A stretch of 64,000 nucleotides of DNA, taken from contig CM034549.1 in NCBI GenBank assembly GCA_020055645.1, positions 20,357,930-20,421,929 of the forward strand, written 5' to 3'. A program made the position numbers and the translations under genes. This document shows positions 35,650 through 48,700 of the stretch, piece by piece. The notes below the pieces were generated by a model. The model worked only from the letters and a program-made list of their open reading frames with translations. It was not told the DNA's origin and made no database searches. The stretch comes from Tomocerus qinae. Taxonomy: Eukaryota > Arthropoda > Collembola > Entomobryomorpha > Tomoceridae. Each line of letters opens with the position of its first letter. Position 1 is the first letter of the stretch.

Positions 35650-38600
35650 TAGCGTATACTATCATACTCGTCCGTGTCACTCTCAGTGGTTTGTGTTTCT
35701 CTTTGTATCATTTACCTTTACCTGCATTTTAACAGTAAAGCATATATTAGCAAAACCACACATTTTTATCGTAATAAATGGGCATGCAATATAATGTTGA
35801 ACCTTTGTATAACAACCTGATATATCATAGTAATGACATTAAAATAAGTAAAGTAATATTTATCCACAGTCGCACAAATAATTTTGTGTTCCTCTAACGT
35901 GTACATCAGGTTAAAGAGAGAACGTGAGACCGAACTTATAAAATGTCAGTTATTTTTGTTTTAAATGTAAGCATGAAGGAATATCTTGACCTTACGCAGA
36001 TACGCAGCATTTCATGGCGTATAAACTTGTATGTATTGATTGGATCTAGATTCTCGTATAGATATGACAGGCAAATGTTGACGTAACGATTTATTGACGT
36101 AGATTTCATAAAAAAGTTTACCTTTTCCTAAGCGCAGGGAAGAAAATTGGAAATAGTCTTCTTTGAGCTTCAGAGTTAAGAATCGTGTTATGCAAATTGA
36201 ATAAAACAGATTTCAAGCATATAGAAAATGCATGCGCAAATTGTTTTGTCTCTATTTCAGCTAATTAGCCCAAAAACACGCTTATTTAATTCCAATCAGT
36301 AATGACTGCTGTTTTGCCAATTTATGAGATTATATCGTGTATCTATTTGCATTTTTTTCTAGGATTCAGGGAATAATTGTACAGGTTTGCTAAACGAAGA
36401 CTCTCCAGATACTTAATTGTCAATGGAGTTTGCCATTCTCGTTGACAAGTTTTTTTGTAGAACACGAAAGAAATTCTTTTTGTTTCCAAAGACAAATCTG
36501 GGACTAACATTATTCTTGTAAAGGTAATACTATTGACAGGAGATAATTCTGAGTAAAAGCCATAGAGTGAGATTGGGCTGGGTCGTTTACGCTTAGATAG
36601 CTATCATGTATGGTGTCTGAAGAGATAAAAGACATATTAAAACAACACATAGTAAAGTATTGCTAAATCCAAGTTGGAAAAATATCACCGGGGGCTTAAA
36701 AAAGGAAGCATTACAAAAGAGATTTTCTAATTGATTGACATGGAATAATCATGTGAGCTGAAACTAGACATGAGACACAAAGGACAAAGAAAGACGAAAG
36801 GACAGTCGAATATCTGTACAGTGCAGAACATCGCATCAGACAGTTTTTTCTACAGAATGAAGATGAAGAAAACTAAGATGATTCCATGCTAAGCGTCATA
36901 GTACAAAAATCTACTCCGTCAAAACAACCCTAAAAATTACATTTTTGTAGACATTCCCTTTTTTCTTACCTTTTGACCAGACAGTTTCTTTCCTCATTTT
37001 CCATCATCTATGTTCGTTACAATTTCTGAAAAATATTAAAAACTGTAAAACCAAATGTTGTCTACTTTTTTATTAATGAATTAAATGCAGATTTTATTTT
37101 TCACTTTTAATACACCTACAATCAATAAATCAACTATAGTTCTAAAACAATTGCGATTCAACCCACAAATGAAATTTTTATCGTTATCACTTTTTACGAG
37201 AGTTTTTTGGTCCCTTGTAAGTTTTACATCGTCAATCTTCGTTACAGTTTAAAAAAAACAAAGCAAAAATTTATTTCTTCTACCAATGAAATAAATGCTG
37301 TTTTTCTTTGTATTTACTTTTAGAATATCGACGGAATAATTTATCTGTCCAAAATCATAAGGTTGCACAAATAAATCTGTAAAGGATGAAATACGATCAT
37401 CAATAATCAAACTTACATTTTTTATTTTTTCTATCAATGAAATATTATTGTATATTTAATTGTATATTTTTCGTTCCATTTACTTTTAAAATACCGACGG
37501 AATAATATACTTGACTAATATCAATGCAGGTCCATCGTTTCCAAATTTGTTTAATATATATAAGAGATAAATTGCGATTGCAGTTTATTGGAAGATAAAA
37601 AGCCCTAAAAATTGTAAAGGAGTTTAACTCTGTTCTCAAAGTCGAAGGAGGGGAGGGGGCAGAAATAGTTTAGGCTCGTTGGCTGTGCCCATGAATTGGC
37701 ATTGGCAATCTTGCTACGACAGATAGTATGGACGAGATATATTAGTAAGTAACATGAGGAGGTCCTGCTGCGTGTACCACTATATATTACAGTGATACGA
37801 TGATACTGAAACCACTCTAGTAGACTAGGGCCAGACAGCAGTTTCAATCTGCAAGTTATTTTTTCTGGACTTACAGCTAAATCTATGTCGTTTTATAAAG
37901 AGAGTTGTTGGCTTGTATCCGATGAAGTAGTTCTTCTTGGCTAGTATTTCTATTCTCTATCTTTGTCTCACGTCCTAGCTGTTGTCCGAGTCCAATTCTC
38001 TTACATCCTAAGCAACTCAAGTAAATAATTTCACTGCATTATACAAATCTGTGCAGTTTATCAGGGATAGTAAATTCTATGTAATGATCTTCGTTTACTG
38101 TCTAACTATTTTCTTGTGGGTGGATTGTTGCAAGTTAACAACCGAACAATCCTTCAAGTTACCTACCTATGTACTATCTATTTAATTTCCAGATGTTGAT
38201 CATTAAAATCAAGTGCACTTCAAATACAAATAGAATCTCAAGTCAAGTGTTTCATTATATAGGAAATAAATTATGTAACAATTCCTTCCAAGCCATAAGA
38301 AATCCCTATTTTTAACAATAACATTCATCACATGTATAATTCATTGCACGTTTTCTCATTTTCCATTATGACAAAAATGTTCTCGCTATTATAAGGAGCA
38401 TTTTGTATAATAATGTAGTAGATAAGTACCTACCATACAAGTTTATAATGTGGTTAAGTACCAAATAAATTAAAAAATTGCAATATTGTACAGATGCAGA
38501 ATGCAGACGGAAATAAAATTAAAATCACCTTACTAGTATCGTATATCGTTCAAGGAAAGTTGTGTTGTGTTGTAGGGAGTAATTTAATGTTACCATAAGT

Positions 38601-41600
38601 TTGCATCTAAGTAAAAATAGTAATAGTCTTGTTCTTGCCAGCCAGCGGTTTCTTTTCATCATATAAATGAGTAAAACTCCATATAAGGCACATGGGTATG
38701 TAAATGTATGTAATGTAGTAGGTAATGAATTTATTTTATCTTTGAGATTTAGCATTACATGTGAGAGAGCCAGAGAGAGAGGAGAGATAGAGTCCTTGCG
38801 GTTAGGTTAGGATAACTATAAAGCGTTAGCAATGCAAATGCAACCATCTGTACATATGTTAGCAGACAGTAAATTCTCCTCAGTTGGGAAGGATAATAAG
38901 ACAGAGATAAGACACTGCAATTCTAAACAATTTAATGCATCCAACTTTCTGTGGCTACAATTGTCTTTCCTGGTATATACATTAAAAACTATGTATAGAT
39001 CTGCATACATGCATAACTACCCTATAGGTGTTCTTTTTTTGGTAACTTTGATAAAATTGAGATCAAATATAGGATAGGTGCCTAAATGAAGAACAGAAAC
39101 CTCCCCTTAAACAATTACTAACTTCAGAATTTTCAATGTAACATGCTATAATTCACTAGGGCTTGTTTTAAGACTAAGATTTACGGTATCTCTAGATCCG
39201 ACCATTTCATTTCGAATTTTGTGACTTGTAACAATTCAGGGAATAATTGCATAGCTTGCAGTACATTTCAATTAGTAAATGTAACATGGTATCTACCTTA
39301 GTACCCGGGTTTTGTCATTTGTAGGTTAACCGTGTAGGTAATGGAAGAGATTTGTCCCCGAGAAGAAGTGACTGTGAGAAGACAGACAACTTCTATTATT
39401 ACATAGTGGACTAGTGACACTTACTCTTCTAGTGCGGTTGTGGAGAGTAAACTTGTGAGAAGAAAAAGAAAAGTTTGGGAGGATGGTATCTGTAGTACTG
39501 CATTAAAATAGGTCTGTATATATGTATATCTAGAGTAGTGGTAGTAGTAGGAGGAAAGTATTTGTAGTAAGTCTTGTATTCAGCAGTGACTACAAACTAG
39601 TAGGAGTAACTAGTAAGTATTCAACCGTTCCTAGTCTGTTACATATTTAAAGGACTATTAAACATAGATGAAATGATGTGGTAGTAGTATAGGGGTATAG
39701 TGTGATAGAAAAGTCTGGCTAAATAGAAAATGAGAGAGAGATAGTAGTTAGTCGGGTAAGTAGTCGTAACAGTTAGTGTACGAGTTAGTAGTAGTAGGAA
39801 TAAGGACGAAGGAATGTAATGTAAGTGTTTGCAGATATCGAGATGAATGCATTCGACCCGGCTGGTTTTGTTGCTAAGTGGGTTTTGGTTTTGGCCTTTT
39901 CGGTCTGTCTGGACGGATCGATTGGTTCTTCGGACAGCCGTGAAGGCGCCGGCACCCCCAGTAGTAAAAGTCAGTCTGAGAAGTCAAAACGAAAAAGGAA
40001 AGAAATGAAAGCGAACCACCCAGCCCCTTGCCTTGTCTGCACTCAACTGAGCTGACTGACTGAGTACAGAGTGTGGACTCGGAAATGTGATAGTACAACT
40101 AGTAGTAGTAAAGTCTATTTGTAGTAGTAGCCTGAGCCTGCCTGGAGAAGAATTCACTGACTCCCTCCATTCTCGACTACTCTACGAATTCCTAGGCCCG
40201 GTCTAACTCAGATGCATGTGCATGGAAATTCTCCTTCAGTTCAGCGGACAATCCGGTGGTGCTAGTGCTACAACTCCTTTTGGCTGGCCAACAAGATATA
40301 GCATTTTATATATAGAGAGAGAGAGCCAAAAGCTTTCTCCGTTTGCCTTGGCCCGTTGGAGAAGGAAACGAACCTGAGACAGTTGACTTGGCCGTCGTGG
40401 TCTTGTCTGGTCAGTTTCCTTTGCTTCGTCTCCTCTGTCTCTGTGAATATTATATGTGCACCTTCTAAGCGAAAGCTGAACTAACCACCAAAAGATATTT
40501 GCAGCTCTGTGTTACTACAAATCAGGGCCAGGTACGCAGTCAAGTCAAGACAGAGCCGGCTTATACAATTGTGAGTTTACTTAACCTAAGGTAACAACGT
40601 CATGTAAAAGTCAACTGTTCTCATCTCTAATCCTTTACGTACACAAATCTGCAATACAATAGCTGTACTCTTCGATTCCTATTACTCTTCTGATAATTTG
40701 TCTGCTCTGTCTGTCTATCAGTCTGCTTGTCTGAGTTACTCTACTCATCCTCATCAAATCAGCATAATATTATTAGACACAGCTATTATATATATAGCCA
40801 AATAGATACCAATTGATTCGTGTAATTCAACTACTACTACTATAGTAAAATGATACTATAATATAACTAGCTTCTTCTATTTTCGCTCGACTTGTGTGGC
40901 ATGGGGCAAAGTGGACGTGACAAGATTTGCAAAATTATGAGTCTCTGCAGGGAGGTCTGACAGGACAGAATATCACTATCTCTCTACTAGTATATACATG
41001 AAATAGGACTCTATTCTATATAAGTTCTATCACCTTCTGAACAAGAATAGAAAGACAATAGGAAACAATAGCCAAAAAAATTATTATGCATAGTGCCTGA
41101 TACTTAGTTACTGATACTTAATATGTATTTACTCACTCTCCCTCGTCATAGACATTGTAGAGATATATAGATAGGTACATAATGTATAGGAGAAGACAGA
41201 CGAGACAAGACACTGACTGACTGACTGAGACGATGGTATAGAGAAGATACAAGTGGATGGATAGACAGATTAAGATAATAGTGATCTTTCTCTCCTCTTC
41301 TTCCACATTTACATTGCGTTAACATTAACATATATAATACACACTCACACACACACACGAACAAGACAGTCTCCTTCCTCTCCTCGACTCTCTCCCTGTT
41401 TCATCCAACTGAATAATGAGGAGGCAATGTATCTATTAAGGTAAAGGTAAAGTCAAGCCAAAAGCTCGTCTCAGGCCGAAGCAAAAGGCTCGCAAAAGCA
41501 ACCCATGCCAGTCATACTAACTAATTCTTAATGTTAGCTTAAACATGGACTCTATATTAATCTGCAGTAGCTGTGCATCCACATGGAGAGAGAGATGCTA

Positions 41601-42700
41601 TACATACGTGCCCATGCTACGGTATTAGTATATTACTGGGTTGTCTGTAAAAGTGCACTGGATACTGCATAATAATACAATATTTCAGATAGACTCAATA
41701 GTAGGTATACTTAACTGTTATTATATTACATTAGAATAGATATTATAATGAGGAGAGTCAGAGAGCAAAGGAAACGTGTATAATATAGAGTTGCATTGTA
41801 TATAGAGATCCACTGCTCTCCACTGTACTACTAGTGAGCACCTTCGTCCAGATGCAATAAAAAATCATTTAATTGTATGCAAGTGAAGTGGCCAGGCCAA
41901 ACCAAGCCAGGCGAGACAAGAATTTGCCTATTTTGTACTTGTGCCGTTTTGCCATTGCCACTCGACCACCAGACCTGGCCCAGTCAACTCATTGTCAGCA
42001 AACAGTCAACTATAAAGGAAACTGCATCTTTAGTAGTATACATACGTACACCAATATTAATATATAGTGTATGTATAGGAGGAGAGAGAGAGGAGAGGGA
42101 TTATTATTTGTGTAGATATGTACTGTCTGCATGATCCAGCTGTACATAATAAATAATTAGAGATATTTAGAGCACTCATGTCCAAGTGGTGGATATGGTA
42201 GTTGGTGAATAGACACCAAGGTGCCCTGATTCCATCGTTTAAGAACAGAGCTGTGCAGCTGAAGTAAACGAGGCCGTCACGTCCAAGTCGCGTCACCTCA
42301 AAATTAATACAAATAGTCAAGTGCTCTTGCTCTTGTGGTCATCGTCAAGTCAAGGGAATAGACATTCATTTTGATATTTGTCTTTCCTCACTTGTGTCCC
42401 TAATGTGCCTGTCTGGGAAATAATTATAAAGATTAGGAGCAGCAGATGTAGGAGATTAGTACCTAACTAAATAAACAGAAGCACCACGCGAACGAGCGAG
42501 CGAGGATAAATTGCAAGTGTTCCGTTCCGCATTTGTTTGTCTGTCTGTTGCAAATGCACAGTTACAGTTAGGACAATTAATATCGTAGACAGACAGAGCA
42601 GACTTGTTGACTAGAGGAAGGAAATTAAGGCTGCTACATATTATAAGTCATTTGTCGTGACTCGTGACGTGACTCGACTCCTTCCTAACTATGTGATCTC
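35650..42700. other. Long intergenic region, no convincing gene
   Basis: Mostly AT-rich sequence without codon-like structure. About 39800-40600 is less AT-rich and could hold the promoter or a 5' non-coding exon of the activin-like gene; a donor-like CAATT/GTGAGT is near 40571. Simple repeats include TCTTATCTTATC (about 35463), GAGAGA (about 40315 and 42078), CTGACTGACTGA (about 41213) and CACACA (about 41344). Confidence 0.5.
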
Positions 42701-42711
42701 GACGAGAAGCT

Positions 42712-42738
42712 CATGCGACGACATTGCCTCTGCCTATG
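42712..42738 (+). promoter_or_regulatory. Upstream open reading frame before the activin-like start
   Basis: An eight-codon frame, MRRHCLCL then stop, lies about 45 bases before the main ATG. An ATG-TGA pair lies about 25 bases further upstream. If both are in the mRNA leader they could lower initiation at the main start. Confidence 0.35.
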
Positions 42739-42781
42739 AAGCCCACGAGGAGACACCACCTCGGTTGGACACAAGACAATA

Positions 42782-45700
42782 ATGTTCCATGGTCACAAAT
42801 ACAAAGTGACATTTTTATACTTCGTCCTCGTGCTCAGTTGCTCATTTGGTGTTGACAGTGACTACCAGCAGTTTGTTCCCAGTCACCATTCATCCACCAA
42901 CCCAAACCATCCTTCAGCCACACTCTCTCCGGCAAATATTCAACAGCAACATCTGACCAATGAAGAGAACATTCGACGAGAACTTATCAAAGTTCAAATC
43001 CTACAGAGACTCGGGCTCAATGAAAAACCGCAGGTGGATCTGGCGCACAAAATATCTCGGGACCTTGTCTTGGAGACACTGAGACGGACTGAGAGTCTTG
43101 ACTCGGAAAATACTGCTGGTAGTTCCAGTTCCACTAGCTCTTTAGTAAATAATGCCATTTCTAAATATGCTCAGCACCGGAATTCCTCCGAGGATGATGG
43201 CACAGCCAACTATGCGAAAACTTCGGAAATTATTTCTTTCCCTGACACAGGCAAGTTGATGAATCGCAACTTTTACTCTTTCCTCCTCGCATCCCATCTT
43301 CCAACACGACAACCGTTTATCTAATATACAAACCTACTGATACAACTAATTCTCCCTTATATAGGACAATCTCATGCAAAATAGATATCAAACCTCTTAC
43401 TATACCTTCCTCACTCAAGTAATGCTTCCATCTCAACTTCTCTTAGTTTATTACTCCCTTCTCTCATCCATGAAATTCACTTCTCTCACTTTTGATTCTT
43501 TATCTTATTCGGATGTCTGCATTTCTGTCCTTCAAGTCCTTTCATCACTCACTAAAGAACTACTCCTATTAAACGTCAGAGAAATAACTCTCTTCCTTAT
43601 ACTCTATTAACGCTTCATCTCCTATATGGTACCAGACTCGTTTTCAACTTTCTTATAAATTACTTATCTGGAGGATTAAATTTTCCCAGTTTTCCAACAC
43701 TTTATTAATAACTTTACTTTTCTCACTCCTATTCCCGAATCTTTAGCTGCAAGCAGTCACTATCTAATGTTGCTACGAATTACTTAATTTCCTTACAGCT
43801 TCCTAAGTATAACTTCTAACTTTGCTTTTCCACCAGTACAGAAATATTATCTTTAATTATAAGTGAAATAATTAAGCAAATTATCCAACTGCTCCACTGC
43901 CTTTTTCTCTAATTTTAGGATTCGTTTATCTCACCTTGTGAATTCAACCATATAAAACACTTTTCAGTTCGTGCGGTTACTAAATTACATTCTAGAGATG
44001 TAGTACTCTATTCTTAACATTACTTGGTCTACTACTAAACATTATGTCTTATTATCAGACTAAAGATTCTCCAAGAATTTAAATATAGGAAAGGGTATTA
44101 CCCACTATTTAACTTCACTAGAAAACTTAAACATTAGTTTTAGCCCACTTAGTTGCAGGTTTTTAAACGTTATCAAATTCATATAAATATAATTCATTTA
44201 CATTGATAAGAATATTCAACTTTAATCATTTAAAGCTTTTCGTAATGAACTAGATTCAAAAACAGTTTACTTGCCTATAAAACCATTTTTAAGTTCTAGG
44301 GGTAGCCTATGATTATAATTTATAGAACAAAGCATCATATCTGTAGTGACACGTAAATAACCGAACATGTATATAGTAAATTGTTATTGTGCCATGTAGA
44401 TAGTATTTTAGGGAACTGAATGTTGATATTGAATGCTATGATAATGCATACTACAATTTTCCTAGAGTTTAGGTTTTACATCTATTGATTATATTTTTCA
44501 ATTATTACTTTGTAACTGATATTAACATAAAGGCGGTTTAACTGTACATTTTGTTTGTATCCGAAATTCTCCTTTATTTAGCAGTAAAGAAAACTAATTT
44601 ATTTATCCAAGAGCTTTTGGATGATCTCTTTTTGATTATCTTAAAATTGTTTCTAAAACTATTACAAGAATCGATGTACATCAAAATGGCATGTTGACAA
44701 ATTAGTGCATGAATATAATTGCTAAATAATTGAAGAATACAATTGGACCATAATGTCCAGTGTGCCTTAGGGGGAAGAAGTGAGACTGGATAGGGTTAAT
44801 TCATGTAGGAAAGGAATATTAAAAAGTTTAAAAAAGAGAGCAAGTCAATTGATGTGCTATTATATCACTTAAGATAGTGGAGCAAAGAATCAAATGTGGA
44901 CATTCATAAACACTAAGTACACGTGCCGGCATTCACTATAGTATTACAAAAGTTTCCCTTAGGTCATGCTATAGTAAACTGTTAATGTAGCAGGAGAGCC
45001 GTAGATTAGGAGAGACAACTTAACTAGTTATACAAATGTATACCTACATGGATGCAGATATACATAGATTAAGTAGGCAGCTAGAGACTCATGAATAGTT
45101 AAAGAGACGATGCGATGGAATTATATTTTATAACCTTATATTTTATCTGTGGCCGATCTTGAGCTGCATACATGTAGCTACATAGACAGAGCAAGCAAGC
45201 ACTACATACTAAACAATCGTGTTCTTTTTACTCTACTCTTTGTATTGTAAGTCAGTTCAGTTTAGACATTCACTGAGAGGAGCATATAGAGTGAGGTGAA
45301 CTAAGAGTCAAGTCGAGTCTTGTCGACCGCTTTCTTAAGAGTTGTTAGATGTTGTACGGAGACAAGTTTCCTTGTAGATTTATTTCCGCTATCAAATTTA
45401 AATCTCGCTGAGCGTAAACGTATATGGATGTAGACTCGACTCGACAGGGGTGAATAGATTATGTTACAGAATGAGCAAAGCAGAGCAAAAATGAGGAATA
45501 GTAAAAGAGTACATGTGTCACACGGTTTTCTGATGATCATACTACGTTGAGTTAGGTAGTAGAGTTTCAGTCGAGTGAGATTGTAAGTAAGTATGCAATA
45601 TATCTGTATTGTCTAGGGCGGGGTCTTTCTTCTTTGTCACAAAAGTGGAGCCGACTTGTTGTCGGACTTGTAGTTAATTAGTAATCATCTCATTAGTCTC

Positions 45701-48700
45701 ATCGTCACTTTACGTGGCATTAGACTCGACAGGACTGAGTGTTCCTGGTGTCTGATATACATGGACATGAGAACCAATAATAATTACATTGAGAAGGTAA
45801 ATGGAAACGTTTTCTATGCAAATCTCTCTGTTTCGGCATAATTACACTGCACTACTCTGTCTATATGTAGATGATAAGAGTATTACAGATGTGATAGGTC
45901 AACATAACGGCAAAAGGTAGACAAATCATACGGGACTAAAGGGCAAACAGAGTCTTTAATTAAGTTACCTTAATTATCGTTTACTCATTCATTATGGAAC
46001 TTTGGGTTGGTATTTCTAAGCCAAATAGGCACATAAGTACGAAGTAGTAAGACATCGAGAGACCAGTAGTTTGTAATTATGCAGGAGGTTAATGTATAGT
46101 AATCATATGGGAGTTTTCCACTACCTAATAAGTGAGTCAGTTTAGTTTGTGTACACTGGGCAAGTCTTTTCTATACGGACAAATGGATGCACTGTCTCGA
46201 AATTCAATCAGCTCCATATGTCTTGCCATGTAAGTAGAATCAAATTAAACTACATAACCACAATCAGCAGATAATCTTTTACATACGCACGCATAGTAAT
46301 AATGCCTTGCTATCTACAAGGGGATCTGCAATTTGCAAAAATTAAAGAAAAGGTGATGATAGAGACTAGGACAGAAAGATGTGATCTGATTTGACTTGAT
46401 GGCATGGGATTTGATTTTGATGCATGCTAATGAATAATTTTTTACACTGAGATAAATTATAGTAATGTGATACAGTAATTCCCTACAGAGTCCTATACTC
46501 TAGTAAGCTGGGAAAAGATTTCAACAGACTTATTGTGTGATCTGATGAGAGTAGATCCTGAGAATGTGACAACAGCGGAGGTCTCAGTGGCCTCCATCCA
46601 AAAACTAGTTGGACGAATTTTTTTCACTGGTTTTCGCAATATCGATTGGTGTCTAGACGGGTTGACGACTCCTAAATGCATTATACTTTACTTCATTTTC
46701 TGCATACATACATTACAAACTTATGTATGTATTTCTGTCTGTTACTGTCCATGCATATCTATACAGAGTCGTACTACTTACATACAACTCGGCTACAACT
46801 CACATGCATAAGTACATGAGAATCATTTTCTACACAGAATGTTCTTTTGGGTTGGTATTTTAGCGAAGATTTCTGTGAGATATTTACTTATTACTTACAC
46901 TCTTGTTCTTAGGGAATCTAGCTGGAATCTTCTACTACTACTAAGCATAATATGTATACTTGAATATCTGTTCATGTTGCTCTAGATAGTAAATAAGAAT
47001 AAAGAATACCTAGAGTTACATTATGAGTAGTATCATATCATAATGTAAAGATTATCATCACTATAAGTAACACCGAGACATAGAGAACAACTGCTTTTAG
47101 CTTGGACAACTTGGTTGCAGTGTTACTTCTAGACATTTCTCGAATTTCATGTACATCCATGAACATCTATGCACTATATCCATTTACTTACTTACATATA
47201 GTACTGCTAAACATACATAATTACTGTATATACATTCTAGACACATACTAGTAGAGAGATAGTGGTAGCTACTACCAAATATTCTCGCGAGGAATGCAAC
47301 AAAACGAGAAAGGAAAAGAGAAACAAATTACATTCACAATTAATTATTATGCAGTGTAGTGAGCTTTATTTCTTGATGATTTGTATCTCTGTAACTAAAC
47401 TATCTTACAACTACATGGTAATATCATTATCATTATCATAAAGCTCACTTTCATTTTCTATCTTGCCTTTAACTAGCTCATCTTCCGCTTCCATATGATA
47501 ACATTACCAGTCATGCCATGAATATGTACCTGCCGTTTGTGTGTAAAAACGCGGAAAAAATCCTATTTAATGGCTAGAGATGAAGTTGAACTGCATAGTT
47601 TTATTACATTACGTATGTCTTGTGCGTCTGCAAACTGGATTCCTAACATGGAAAAACTAGGCTGGAATAAATGGGTACAAGTATGCTTGATAGACCTATC
47701 CTATTTTATGGACCGTACTATTCACTTTACTAGTAACTATTTACGTTTATCGTTTAGCCAAGTTTTAATACATTCTATGTAGCTGATCATGAATCATGAC
47801 TGCATGTATCGTATGATACCTACTACACATTTTATGTACAGATACGTATAAAGTTACTTACTTTACTTACCTGTGCAACAACCAGTCGCAGAATTTCTTT
47901 CGTGCCATGCATGTGAAAGATGTTGCGTTGATTGCGCCGTCACAATAGTCATTTGTATTATCTCAACGTGCATCATACGCCTTACTTGGTCGTCTCTGTC
48001 TTGGCTTCGCTTCACTCGTCTGGCAAAATCTTTCTACCTTTATTTCATCTTTCCTTTTGCTGGATTGGACTACATTACATGATACACGACTAAAACAAAC
48101 TCACCGTCACAATGCAATCTTATAAATACAAAATTACAACTGGATCTGGGCTGCCTTGAGACAAATTAGGAAGTTGACTCTGAAAAAAAAACTTAGGTAC
48201 GTAATACGTAACACGGTCGCTGTCTTTTCTTTGAATAATTGATATCCCAGCATCCATTCGATGGCCTCTCTCCTACAGGGGGTCCTGTAAAGAAACATTT
48301 TTAGTTACTACATCGCCAGGAATCACTATTCTCAGTTATTAAATGACTAAATTTGTAAATATTTGTCCCAAAATCCAAAGTAAAATATTTAACAATTTTT
48401 ACGAAAAGCTATTTGGAAAATTGTCCAATTTTAGGCGCTACAAACAATGTCAATATAGTCATATTAAACATTTTCATATCGAATCATACAGTTTTAGACA
48501 ATAGTGTAGGGGGTTTTGTGTCGGGGTCCTTTTTTGAAAATTCCAGACATGGTAAGGGCGTTAGTTTTAAATCTGATATTTGTGCTTTATAAGATACAGA
48601 AACAATGTAGTAATAATACTTCTTTAAGGTTTACATCCAATTTCAATAATTGCTCCCACACATAATGTACCAGAACAACGGAACGGCTCCTGAATTCGTA

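Noticed and set aside
39825-40055. Plus frame starting MNAFDPAGFVAKWVLVLAFS, like a signal peptide
   Set aside because: It lacks a good donor or homology and lies in a GC-richer stretch far upstream of the activin-like start. It may be leader sequence, but a secreted protein cannot be supported.
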